Source of the DNA: Kurthia populi
GTDB lineage: Bacteria; Bacillota; Bacilli; Bacillales_A; Planococcaceae
Length of the DNA stretch: 64,000 nucleotides
Assembly: GCF_042686175.1 (NCBI RefSeq)
Contig: NZ_JBHUOR010000002.1
Location: forward strand, 1-64,000
Direction of reading: 5' to 3'
This document shows, piece by piece, positions 1-7,772 of this stretch. A model generated the notes under the pieces. It had not been told where the DNA came from. It saw only the letters and a program-made list of their open reading frames with translations, and did no database searches. The number at the start of each line of letters is the position of its first letter. Position 1 is the first letter of the stretch. The position numbers were made by a program, and so were the translations under genes.

Positions 1-14
1 GCTTGATGTGGCAT
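1..14 (-). CDS. 5' end of a gene cut by the window edge
   Basis: Only the first codons (Met-Pro-His-Gln) are inside the window. The ATG at 12-14 on the minus strand is preceded at 21-30 by the ribosome-binding site AAAGGAGGTG with ideal spacing, and further upstream by a good promoter holding a LexA-like box. The product cannot be named from so few residues. The regulatory site suggests a DNA-damage-inducible gene, which is inference. Confidence 0.6.
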
Positions 15-37
15 GACAGACACCTCCTTTTTCGAAT

Positions 38-67
38 AGTATAATAGGAACAGATGTTCTTTTCAAC
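38..67 (-). promoter_or_regulatory. SigA promoter with LexA (SOS) box in the spacer
   Basis: On the minus strand there is a -35 TTGAAA (62-67), an 18-nt spacer and a -10 TATACT (38-43). The spacer contains AGAACATCTGTTCC (47-60), which has the GAAC-N4-GTTC core and matches 12 of 14 positions of the Bacillus LexA consensus CGAACRNRYGTTYC as I remember it. Repressor binding here would occlude RNA polymerase. It drives the truncated gene at 1-14. Confidence 0.65.
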
Positions 68-104
68 AAATTAGTACTGGCAGAATCATTGGGTTCGCAT
101 TCAT

Positions 105-139
105 CCCCTCCCTACTCACTACGTTCCTTGAGGGAGGGG
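105..139. other. Perfect 9-bp hairpin in intergenic DNA
   Basis: CCCCTCCCT (105-113) pairs with AGGGAGGGG (131-139) across a 17-nt loop. No T tract follows on either strand, so it is not a plain intrinsic terminator. It lies between the end of the regulator gene on the minus strand and the LexA-boxed promoter. Role unknown. Confidence 0.5.
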
Positions 140-160
140 TATTCTGCGAAGAAATGATAA

Positions 161-201
161 AAAAAGAGGCTAGGGAATTGACTCCCGCATAGCCTCTTTT
201 T
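161..201. terminator. Bidirectional intrinsic terminator
   Basis: AAAAAGAGGCTA / TAGCCTCTTTTT arms enclose a second GGGA / TCCC stem, giving U tracts on either strand. It overlaps the stop codon of the regulator gene at 200. The outer arm begins with the same AAAAAGAGGCT sequence that borders the large dispersed repeat family elsewhere in this window. Confidence 0.85.
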
Positions 202-1444
202 AATAGATTGCGAAGTTGAGTATATATACTGTACGAGGGCGCCCTTGTTGGTAGCTCATTTCCTCGCCAGCAACGCGTACATAGTCTTTATCGACGAGCT
301 TTTTCAAAATACGCTCTGTCGTACGACGTGTAACTTGTAAATATTCGGATAAATCATGTGCTGTAAATTGAGTATTTTGTCGTCCTTTATTAAAGGCGAT
401 GATTTTCGAAATATTTAGCGGGCTTAGCTGTGTTTCTTTTGCTAGCTTCATAATGGATGGATCTTTTATTTGGAGCGCTAAATTTTCATTTTTCTCTTTT
501 AATGGATTGATTAAATTTTTATGTTCATCAATGATGCAGATGCTATTTTGCTTCGTGTATTGCATCGCGTATAGCGCATTTTGTTCGGCTTCATTAATCG
601 ATTGACCATAACCAAAAGCCATCTTCACATCAAAGGGTGCCTGCTTTATAAGTTTTTCGAGCTTTTGATGCTCTAAGGCATGATTTAAATGCCCCATTGT
701 CGTGTAAATCTCGACATGTTCTTTTTCAAAAGGCTGCTGAATGCCATGGACAATCGAAGTAACGGCATCAGCAAACTCGTCGTGTTCATGTGGGGTTTCA
801 AGCATACCAACGACAACTTTTGCTGATTCTGATTTGGTCATACGAGACAGCGCTTTTGTTTCCTCTAAACGATGTAAAATCGATGTGGAGGAATCCAAAA
901 TGCACATCGACGGAATATGGGCCTGCTGTAGTTGTTCATAAACGTTGTGACTACTCGTAATCACATAATCAATTTTTTGCTGCTGCCATAATGAAAGATG
1001 GGTTTCAAATAATGCTGTATTGTCCATAGCTGTTGTCACTTCATGAATGAAGGGAGTTGCATGTTGATAATCGATATCGGATAATACATTTTCAACGAAG
1101 CGACGGTCCATGACATCGATGGATAGACGATATAGGGGAATGGCATGATTGGCAACGACCGCGAGTAATGTATTCGAAACTGAAAATTCATCCTGCTTTA
1201 AATAGGTCCAGGGTATTGGCCAATTCTCCAACATTGGTTTACTATAAAGGTAAGGCAGTGTGCCCGTAATAAAAAGCACATCGCACGGCTTGACGCTTTT
1301 TAATAAATTAGGCGTTTGTGCGGGATGTTTATAAATATAAAAGTCGAGCTCGATATCAGTTATTTGCTGAGCGAGCTTAGTTAACCGTTCTTTAAATGCA
1401 CGAGAGCTAATTACAGCTACTTTTACAGCTACTTTCGTAGACAT
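200..1444 (-). CDS. Winged-helix transcriptional regulator of the neighbouring operon
   Basis: A 414-residue cytosolic protein. The C-terminal region (about residues 340-410) reads as a winged helix with the segment SEYLQVTRRTTERILKKLVD as recognition region. A central stretch around 276-295 (AFGYGQSINEAEQNAL) resembles the GGDEF-derived segment seen in some Gram-positive sensor/regulator proteins; the N-terminal part looks like a ligand- or partner-binding domain that I cannot assign. The second ATG (1442-1444) was chosen because the AAGGAA ribosome-binding site is 8 nt from it but only 2 nt from the first ATG at 1448. It is transcribed divergently from the enolase-superfamily operon, 85 bp away, with tandem 11-bp repeats between them, so local control is likely but inferred. 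Confidence 0.75.
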   Translation of the reverse strand: MSTKVAVKVAVISSRAFKERLTKLAQQITDIELDFYIYKHPAQTPNLLKSVKPCDVLFITGTLPYLYSKPMLENWPIPWTYLKQDEFSVSNTLLAVVANHAIPLYRLSIDVMDRRFVENVLSDIDYQHATPFIHEVTTAMDNTALFETHLSLWQQQKIDYVITSSHNVYEQLQQAHIPSMCILDSSTSILHRLEETKALSRMTKSESAKVVVGMLETPHEHDEFADAVTSIVHGIQQPFEKEHVEIYTTMGHLNHALEHQKLEKLIKQAPFDVKMAFGYGQSINEAEQNALYAMQYTKQNSICIIDEHKNLINPLKEKNENLALQIKDPSIMKLAKETQLSPLNISKIIAFNKGRQNTQFTAHDLSEYLQVTRRTTERILKKLVDKDYVRVAGEEMSYQQGRPRTVYILNFAIY

Positions 1445-1476
1445 AGTCATCGTTCCTTTTCATTAATATTGTGTTG

Positions 1477-1511
1477 CTATTTAACGACTATTTAACGACA
1501 TCTATTTTAAC
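1477..1511. promoter_or_regulatory. Tandem 11-bp direct repeats between divergent genes
   Basis: CTATTTAACGA occurs twice back to back (1477-1487 and 1488-1498), followed by a looser third copy, CTATTTTAACA (1501-1511). An 11-bp period puts the half sites on one face of the helix. They lie between the divergent regulator and the enolase-superfamily gene and are the best candidate operator for that regulator. Confidence 0.5.
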
Positions 1512-1529
1512 ATAACAGGAGTATCTAAC

Positions 1530-2645
1530 ATGAAAATTACACAAATTGAAATCTATGCAATTCACTTACCACTAATCGAGCCTTTTATTATTTCGTATGA
1601 TCGCTATGATACGATGCCATCAATCATCGTCAAAATGACGACGGATACAGGTGTCATCGGCTACGGAGAGTCTGTACCAGATGATCACGTAACAGGCGAA
1701 TCATGGGAAAGCACGTATGCAGTATTAAAACACCAATTAGCTCCTGCAGTTATTGGTCAAAATCCAATGGAGTTTGAGAAAATTCATGAAGTAATGAATA
1801 AAGTCATTCGTGACGTGCCAGCCGCAAAAGCAGCAATCGATATTGCGTGCTTTGATATTGCCGGTAAGACACTGCAAGTACCAGTATATCAATTAATCGG
1901 CGGACGATTCCATAAAAAATTCCCAATCACACATGTACTTAGCATTGGTAGTCCCGAAAAAATGGCCAATGAGGCGGCGGAGCATGTTGAGATGGGCTAC
2001 CGTTCATTCAAAATGAAGGTCGGTACAGAAGTAATGAAAGACGTCGAGCGTATTAAAGCAGTGCGTGAACGTGTCGGTGCCGACATCGCTATTCGTGTAG
2101 ACGTCAATCAAGGCTGGGTCAATGCCTCAACAACATTACGCGGTTTACGTGCAATGCGCGATTTAGACATCGACTGGTTAGAGCAACCCGTAAAAGCAGA
2201 TGATATTGACGCGATGGTGGAAATTAAATCAAAAGCAGATGTGTCACTAATGATTGATGAAGGCTTACATGGCGTAAAAGAAATGCGCGAAATTATCGCA
2301 AAACGCGCGGCGGATAAAGTAAATATTAAATTAATGAAATGCGGTGGGATTTATCCAGCAATGAAGTTAGCAGTAATGGCTGAGATGGCTGGTATTGAAT
2401 GCCAAGTTGGTTCAATGGTTGAATCATCCGTTGGTTCAGCGGCTGGCTTCCACGTTGCATTCTCGAAAAAAATTATGACAAGTGTTGAATTAACCGGTCC
2501 ATTAAAATTCTCAAAAGACATCGGCGACTTGCACTATGAGGTACCATTTATCGAACTAAACGAAAAACCGGGTTTAGGGGTAACAGTCGATGAAGCCATC
2601 TTAGAAGAGCTTTGCAAATTCAAAGATGTTGTAAAGGAGGGCTAG
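1530..2645 (+). CDS. Enolase-superfamily enzyme, muconate-lactonizing subgroup (dipeptide epimerase-like)
   Basis: A 371-residue protein with the N-terminal capping domain (about 1-125) and a TIM barrel. Visible residues are the K161-x-K163 pair, metal ligands D191, E218 and D243, and K267 in the segment NIKLMKCGG, all typical of the MLE subgroup. The KLMKCGG segment is very like bacterial L-Ala-D/L-Glu epimerases, but the Asp-x-Asp substrate motif those enzymes carry after the last strands is replaced here by E320-L-T322, so dipeptides may not be the substrate. It is first in a four-gene unit with a GNAT 1 bp downstream. An N-succinylamino-acid-racemase-type pathway also pairs an enolase-superfamily enzyme with a GNAT; that parallel is inference. 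RBS AGGAG precedes the ATG. Confidence 0.8.
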   Translation: MKITQIEIYAIHLPLIEPFIISYDRYDTMPSIIVKMTTDTGVIGYGESVPDDHVTGESWESTYAVLKHQLAPAVIGQNPMEFEKIHEVMNKVIRDVPAAKAAIDIACFDIAGKTLQVPVYQLIGGRFHKKFPITHVLSIGSPEKMANEAAEHVEMGYRSFKMKVGTEVMKDVERIKAVRERVGADIAIRVDVNQGWVNASTTLRGLRAMRDLDIDWLEQPVKADDIDAMVEIKSKADVSLMIDEGLHGVKEMREIIAKRAADKVNIKLMKCGGIYPAMKLAVMAEMAGIECQVGSMVESSVGSAAGFHVAFSKKIMTSVELTGPLKFSKDIGDLHYEVPFIELNEKPGLGVTVDEAILEELCKFKDVVKEG

Positions 2646-2646
2646 T

Positions 2647-3327
2647 ATGGCATTATTTTATGAAGGCATGCTAGGAGAGACGCCTGTCACGATGCAAAAA
2701 CTAACAATGGCGCATTTAGCAGAACTAGAAATGTTACAGCAAAAAGTGTATGATGCATTACCAGATAAAAATACATTACAGCCACTCTCAACAGCTGAGT
2801 TCACAAATATTTTAAGTGGTAATGGCCTGCTAATGGGGGTGTATGCAGAGGGTGAGCTGATTGCCTTTCGTGCATTACTTGACCCACAGGATGACCCCGA
2901 GCATTTAGGCGTCGACTGCGGCGTAGCAAAAGAAAAGTTATCACGCGTTTTTTATCAGGAGATTTCAAATGTCTCACCAGACTGGCGTGGCTATGGCTTA
3001 CAAAAGCTTATGGCGCAGGTCATTATGGAAGCGGCAGATTTGACGCGCTATGACTATGTTTGTGCGACTGTAAAACCATACAATATTCCAAGCTTAAAAG
3101 ATAAATTTTCACAGGGCTTAGTCGTGAAAGGCTTAAAATTAAAATACGGCGGTAAATTACGTTATATTTTCTTCAAGGATTTAAAAGCGGCATCACCTAT
3201 TTATCAGGAAGAAAAAACGATTTCAATGAGTGACACCGAAGCACAGCAGACATTATTAAAAGCAGGCTATGTTGGTACAGGATTAATTAAAAATAATGAC
3301 GATTTTGAGATTGTTTATAAAAAGTAG
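2647..3327 (+). CDS. GNAT-family N-acyltransferase
   Basis: A 226-residue acyl-CoA-dependent acyltransferase. The acetyl/acyl-CoA pyrophosphate loop is seen as VSPDWRGYGLQKLM around residues 110-125, preceded by the beta strand VFYQEISNVS. The start lies 1 bp after the stop of the enolase-superfamily gene, with AAGGAGG embedded in the end of that gene, so translation is probably coupled and the two proteins likely act on the same small molecule. Substrate is unknown; amino acid or amino-acid derivative acylation is the natural guess from the neighbour. Confidence 0.75.
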   Translation: MALFYEGMLGETPVTMQKLTMAHLAELEMLQQKVYDALPDKNTLQPLSTAEFTNILSGNGLLMGVYAEGELIAFRALLDPQDDPEHLGVDCGVAKEKLSRVFYQEISNVSPDWRGYGLQKLMAQVIMEAADLTRYDYVCATVKPYNIPSLKDKFSQGLVVKGLKLKYGGKLRYIFFKDLKAASPIYQEEKTISMSDTEAQQTLLKAGYVGTGLIKNNDDFEIVYKK

Positions 3328-3374
3328 TGAATAAGGTCTAAAAAAAAGCTAGAATGATAGGAGAAGTGAATAGT

Positions 3375-4331
3375 TTGAATCAGATTCCGGTGATTATTGA
3401 TTGTGACCCAGGTGTTGATGACACGATGATGCTGATGCTCGCATTTGCACGACCAGAGCTGGATGTGCGTCTTGTGACAACGGAAGCGGGGAACTTAACG
3501 ATTGATAAAACGACGTATAATGCACTGAGCTTTTTAACGTATATTAACAAGCATGTAGAAGTGGCACGCGGTTTACCACAGCCATTATTTCGTAAGCAAG
3601 AAGTAGCGGAAGATATTCACGGTGAGGGCGGTCTTGGCAATGTGAAATGGGCAGACCCTGCATTTGAAGCGAGTAAACGTCCAGCAATTCAGGCGATGTA
3701 TGACACACTTATACATTCAACAGAGCCGATAACGATTGTTGCGACTGGGCCACTAACAAACATTGCCGCGCTGCTTATTGCACATCCTGAAGTGAAACCA
3801 AATATTAAACAAATTTCATGGATGGGCGGTTCTGCAGTCGGTGGTAATATGTCAACAACGGCTGAGTTTAATGCCTATGTAGACCCACATGCAGCGGAGC
3901 TTGTTATGCGTGCCGGTGTGCCGATCATTATGAGTGGCCTTGATGTGACACATAAAGCGTATATTACACGTGATGAAATGGCGCATCTACGTACACTTGG
4001 GACACCATTCGCCGAAAAAGTGGCGGATATGATGCAGTTTTATACGTTTACACAAAAGCAGACACCTTTTTATGCACCTGGCTTTGAGGAGCAGATTCGC
4101 ATTCATGATGTGAGTGCGGTGGCCTGTCTTGTCGCACCTGAGCTGTACCGCGGTGATGATTATTTTGTTGAGGTAGAACTAGAGGGGCGTCTGACACAGG
4201 GGGCGACGATTGTTGATTATACGAAGCAATCGGGCAAAGAGCCAAATGTGCATGTGCTACACAGCGTTGACCGCGCGGCATTTATCAAACTATTCTTCGA
4301 GGCAGTAACAACGATTGGAAAAACGTTGTAA
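3375..4331 (+). CDS. Inosine-uridine-type nucleoside hydrolase
   Basis: About 318 residues. It hydrolyses the N-glycosidic bond of ribonucleosides to base plus ribose. The N-terminal calcium-binding signature DCDPGVDD is intact at residues 9-16, and MGG and the NAYVDPHAA segment (second Asp ligand region) are present. I prefer the TTG at 3375 because AGGAG (3359-3363) sits 11 nt upstream; the in-frame ATG at 3354 has no ribosome-binding site and would add seven residues. The ribokinase gene follows directly, so the ribose released can be phosphorylated: a nucleoside-salvage pair. Base preference cannot be read from sequence. Confidence 0.85.
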   Translation: MNQIPVIIDCDPGVDDTMMLMLAFARPELDVRLVTTEAGNLTIDKTTYNALSFLTYINKHVEVARGLPQPLFRKQEVAEDIHGEGGLGNVKWADPAFEASKRPAIQAMYDTLIHSTEPITIVATGPLTNIAALLIAHPEVKPNIKQISWMGGSAVGGNMSTTAEFNAYVDPHAAELVMRAGVPIIMSGLDVTHKAYITRDEMAHLRTLGTPFAEKVADMMQFYTFTQKQTPFYAPGFEEQIRIHDVSAVACLVAPELYRGDDYFVEVELEGRLTQGATIVDYTKQSGKEPNVHVLHSVDRAAFIKLFFEAVTTIGKTL

Positions 4332-4355
4332 ATACTTTTAGGGGGATTTTAGCGC

Positions 4356-5264
4356 ATGTCAAAGAGAATTGTTGTGGTTGGTAGTATTAATATGGATTTA
4401 GTATATGAGGTGCCATCGATTGTGAAGGAAGGTCAAACGATTCAAACGACGGACCATCACCTATTTTTCGGTGGGAAGGGCTCAAATCAGGCGATGACAG
4501 CCGCACAATTAGGTGCAGATGTCGCCTTCGTCGGGAGTGTCGGCGAAGATGGTTACGGTCAGCAAGCGATTTTCAATTTAGAAGGACAGCATGTGGATAC
4601 AACCTATATCCATCAACAGGGCTTAACAGGGCAGGCGATTATTCAGCTCTCACATACGGCAGAAAACTCGATTTTACTTTATCCTGGCGCTAATTTTAAT
4701 GTAACACCTGCACAAATTGATGAAGCAAGTGACGTCATTGAACGAAGCGATATGCTGTTATTACAATTAGAAATTCCACTACCTGCGATTGAGCGCGCCA
4801 TCGATATTGCCTATGCGAGCAATACGCAAATTTTCTTAAATCCAGCGCCATCACAGCCATTATCAGATGATATGCTGATGAAAATTGATTATTTAACACC
4901 TAACTGTACAGAGCTTGAAAGCTTATCAGGCATTCCGTTTGATGAAGATAATTTGAGCGAAGCCTGTGAAATTTTGATTAATAAAGGAGTCGGCTGCGTT
5001 ATTGTAACGCTCGGTAAAAAGGGTTCGTATTACTTTACAAGAGACGGACAGCAAGGTTATTTATCATCGAATAAGATGAGACCTGTCGATACAACGGGCG
5101 CAGGGGATGCATTTAGTGGCGCATTAGCTGTCGCGCTATTAAACGGGGCTGAACTCGAGGAAGCGATTCATTATGCTTCGGATGTAGCGGGCTATGTTGT
5201 CACGCAAAAAGGAGCACAGCCTGAAATTCCATCATCGTATCGTTATCTCGCTCATCAACTATAA
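4356..5264 (+). CDS. rbsK: Ribokinase (PfkB family)
   Basis: A 302-residue sugar kinase that phosphorylates D-ribose at O5 with ATP. It shows the substrate-binding segment GGKGSNQ (about 38-44), the PfkB signature and the catalytic/anion-hole segment DTTGAGDAFSG (about 247-257). Length is normal for RbsK. RBS AGGGGGA precedes the ATG and the gene is 24 bp after the nucleoside hydrolase. No ribose ABC transporter is adjacent, which supports a role with nucleoside-derived ribose. The unit ends in the first copy of the dispersed repeat. Confidence 0.88.
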   Translation: MSKRIVVVGSINMDLVYEVPSIVKEGQTIQTTDHHLFFGGKGSNQAMTAAQLGADVAFVGSVGEDGYGQQAIFNLEGQHVDTTYIHQQGLTGQAIIQLSHTAENSILLYPGANFNVTPAQIDEASDVIERSDMLLLQLEIPLPAIERAIDIAYASNTQIFLNPAPSQPLSDDMLMKIDYLTPNCTELESLSGIPFDEDNLSEACEILINKGVGCVIVTLGKKGSYYFTRDGQQGYLSSNKMRPVDTTGAGDAFSGALAVALLNGAELEEAIHYASDVAGYVVTQKGAQPEIPSSYRYLAHQL

Positions 5265-5402
5265 ACAAGAGACTTTGACATACGTATAACAACCATTCAT
5301 AGGAGCATAAGAAAAACCGGAATCGCGCTGTGGCGTAGTTCCGGTTTTTTGTTTCGAACGCTAAAAAGGGAAAGGGACGTGTTTTGCCCCAGTCGTTTTT
5401 TA
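5265..5402. repeat. Dispersed nested inverted repeat, copy 1 (convergent junction)
   Basis: The element starts with GAGACTTTGACATACGT, has the central hairpin ACCGGAA / TTCCGGT and ends with GACGTGTTTTGCCCCAGTC. The outer stem here is GACT / AGTC rather than GGCT / AGCC, so both arms changed together. It sits exactly between the convergent rbsK and mntH genes and probably terminates transcription from both sides. Confidence 0.85.
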
Positions 5403-6686
5403 GTTCTCGAAAAAGGTTTGATAAATTAAATATAAATTCAAGCAAACGACCAGTGCTGAAATGGCCCAGCCAAGAATCGTCGTAAGTTTATGATTCACTA
5501 GAGTAGGCCCCATGATGCGTTTGTTGCTCGTAAACATAACGAGTGGAATGAGGGCAAAGGCAATCCCGAATGATAAAATGACCTGGCTCCAAACGAGTGC
5601 CTTTGTAGCATTAATGCCGAAAATAATAATCGCAAGTGGCGGAATCATCGTAATGGTCCGGCGCACGTACAGGCGAATACTTTTTTGAATAAAGCCTTGC
5701 ATGACGACGTCACCAGCGAGTGTACCGACAGATGAACTTGCAAGACCAGCGATTAATAAGCCGAGACCAAATGAAATGGCGGCAGTTGGGCCTAAAAGCT
5801 CGTGGAATGAATTGTAGGCGACATCTAAGTCTTCGATATGAAGGCCGCGTGTATGGAAGGTGGCAGCGGCAATAATAAGCATTGCCATATTGATAGCACC
5901 TGCGACAATCATCGCGAAAATAATATCGATTAATTCAAAGCGGAAAACACGTTTTTTCAGCTCCGGTGTTTCTGCTTTTACACGATGCTGTGTCAGCGAT
6001 GAATGTAAGTAAATCGCGTGTGGCATCACTGTCGCACCAAGAATCCCTGTAGCAAGTAATAATGAATTGACGCCATCAAAGGCAGGGAATAGGCCGCCTA
6101 CAACGTCACCAACATTTGGATCGGCGATAAATAACTGTACCGCAAATGCGAGCACGACCATAACAACCATTGCTGAAACACCAGCCTCAAAGGCACGTAC
6201 GCCACGGCGCTGTAACTCTAAAATCGCAAATGAGCCAATCGCGGTAATAATGGCCGCTGGAATCATCGGAATGTTAAATAATAAATATAAACCAAGCGCT
6301 GCACCGATAAACTCTGCTAAATCAGTCGCCATAATGACCAATTCAGCTTGAATCCATAGCATGATAGAAGTTTTTTTTGAAAAGTTCTCACGCGCTACTT
6401 CGGGTAAGTTTTTGCCAGTCGCAATGCCAAGCTTTGCAGAGAGTGATTGAATAAGCACTGCCATCAAATTAGAGATGACAATAACCCATAGTAATAAATA
6501 GCCGTATTCAGAACCTGCAGTAATATTCGTTGCAAAGTTACCAGGATCAATATAGGCAACCGCAGCGATAAAAGCAGGTCCGAGGAATGGCAAAATTCTT
6601 TTGAATCCTTTGACGTTCCCATTCAATACAGCTTCAGCAGAAGGACGTTTATAAGGATGGAAAAGTGGAATCTTCATTTGAGCCAT
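5400..6686 (-). CDS. mntH: NRAMP-family Mn(II)/H+ symporter
   Basis: A 428-residue membrane protein with about 11 transmembrane segments. The TM1 metal-binding motif DPGN is at 47-50, and the TM6 motif reads TVMPHAIYLHSS, the M-P-H form found in manganese/iron NRAMP proteins. It imports Mn(II) with protons. Upstream is a good match to an MntR operator overlapping the promoter, which agrees with the assignment. The stop codon touches repeat copy 1. Length is normal. Confidence 0.93.
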   Translation of the reverse strand: MAQMKIPLFHPYKRPSAEAVLNGNVKGFKRILPFLGPAFIAAVAYIDPGNFATNITAGSEYGYLLLWVIVISNLMAVLIQSLSAKLGIATGKNLPEVARENFSKKTSIMLWIQAELVIMATDLAEFIGAALGLYLLFNIPMIPAAIITAIGSFAILELQRRGVRAFEAGVSAMVVMVVLAFAVQLFIADPNVGDVVGGLFPAFDGVNSLLLATGILGATVMPHAIYLHSSLTQHRVKAETPELKKRVFRFELIDIIFAMIVAGAINMAMLIIAAATFHTRGLHIEDLDVAYNSFHELLGPTAAISFGLGLLIAGLASSSVGTLAGDVVMQGFIQKSIRLYVRRTITMIPPLAIIIFGINATKALVWSQVILSFGIAFALIPLVMFTSNKRIMGPTLVNHKLTTILGWAISALVVCLNLYLIYQTFFEN

Positions 6687-6727
6687 TGTAGTTTCCTTCT
6701 TCCTTTATTTTTTCTTATAGTACAAAA

Positions 6728-6773
6728 AGTTTCCTTTGGGAAAATTATAGTTACAGTCTACTGCTAATCTTAA
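6728..6773 (-). promoter_or_regulatory. mntH promoter with MntR-type operator
   Basis: On the minus strand: -35 TTAAGA (6768-6773), 18-nt spacer, -10 TATAAT (6744-6749), then the dyad AATTTTCCCAAAGGAAACT (6728-6746) over the start point. It resembles the Bacillus MntR box (TTTGCCTTAAGGAAAC as remembered). Manganese-bound MntR would block mntH here. Confidence 0.7.
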
Positions 6774-6786
6774 AATTTGTAAAGTC

Positions 6787-7497
6787 CTACTTTAATGGAC
6801 AAAATCCACATACCATGAGTCCGGGTACATCCTTTGAAAAGCAACACGTTTTACGAACAGGCACATTGATTAGAGAGGATGGATGCACACCATTTGTATA
6901 GCGATGCCAGATAGAATGTTCAGAAATACCTTGCCAGACGTCCTCTGCCTCTAAAATATCAACGATTTCACGTGCGGTATCATGCGTTAATGGATTTTGT
7001 AGTAGCGTATGAAAATGCCACAGCATATAGCCGAAAATATTTTCCCAAATAAGAAGCGGAGAAATCGCTGTAATGGCGCGCAGTGCTTTGACAACTGGCA
7101 GGCATTGCTCATGTAAAATTGTATGAATGGCCTCGTAGCGCTCATCCTCATCGACGAAATCCCAGTCGTCACTATTAGCCGTCATAGAGAGGGAGCGGCG
7201 CCCGTATTCTTCGCGTGCAATAAAACCAATAGCCGAAAAATCGCCTTGCCAAACTTCCTCGTAGGCCGTCATCATATAAAATTGCATGGAAATAAACATG
7301 CCGTAGCGCTTTGTAAAGTAAGAAAGTGCTACCGTTTCATTTGTGTTATCACTGAAAACTTGAGCCATTCTCAGCAAATCTAATTTGAAATTCTCATTTA
7401 GAACGTCTTCTAAAGAGAAAAGTTTTTGTTCCATTTCATCGGGGTAAATACTGTATGAATGCAGTTGTATCAACTGGTCACGCGATAATGCTGACAT
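6787..7497 (-). CDS. FhuF-like ferric-siderophore reductase
   Basis: A 236-residue cytosolic protein. Its C terminus carries C218-C219-x10-C230-x2-C233, the characteristic [2Fe-2S] cysteine pattern of FhuF, which reduces iron in ferric hydroxamate siderophores after uptake. The rest matches the length of FhuF-type proteins but has no other motif I can point to. A near-consensus Fur box lies upstream, as expected for an iron-starvation gene. RBS AAGGTGGA precedes the ATG. No siderophore transporter genes are adjacent. Confidence 0.8.
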   Translation of the reverse strand: MSALSRDQLIQLHSYSIYPDEMEQKLFSLEDVLNENFKLDLLRMAQVFSDNTNETVALSYFTKRYGMFISMQFYMMTAYEEVWQGDFSAIGFIAREEYGRRSLSMTANSDDWDFVDEDERYEAIHTILHEQCLPVVKALRAITAISPLLIWENIFGYMLWHFHTLLQNPLTHDTAREIVDILEAEDVWQGISEHSIWHRYTNGVHPSSLINVPVRKTCCFSKDVPGLMVCGFCPLK

Positions 7498-7541
7498 AGA
7501 AAAATCTCCACCTTTGTAAAAAAATTTAAACTATTTTCTCA

Positions 7542-7581
7542 AATAGTCTTGACTATTCAATTGAGAAAGATTATCATTATC
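7542..7581 (-). promoter_or_regulatory. Fur box and adjacent palindrome upstream of the FhuF-like gene
   Basis: GATAATGATAATCTTTCTC (minus strand, 7563-7581) matches about 17 of 19 positions of the classical Fur box. Next to it, toward the gene, is an exact inverted repeat AATAGTC-TT-GACTATT (7542-7557). The first is a confident iron operator; the palindrome may bind a second regulator or be a second Fur-related site. Confidence 0.75.
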
Positions 7582-7716
7582 ACATAAAGAAAAACTCCTT
7601 CTCTTCAATTGCAACTTTGAGAAGATTCATGATTAGCTACTTTTCTCCAAATCTTAGTTAATCTACGTACTATTCTTAACCCCCCTCAAAAGTTTTGAAT
7701 AGAACGAACACTCCCG

Positions 7717-7755
7717 GAACGCTCGGTTTTCGCCAACCATAGCGTTCTTTTTTTT
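7717..7755 (+). terminator. Terminator-like hairpin reading on the plus strand
   Basis: GAACGCT (7717-7723) pairs with AGCGTTC (7741-7747), with an inner GGTT / AACC stem, followed by eight T on the plus strand. No plus-strand gene ends here; both flanking genes are on the minus strand. It may stop antisense transcription or act weakly in the minus direction. Confidence 0.55.
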
Positions 7756-7772
7756 GTGCGTAAAAAGGACGC

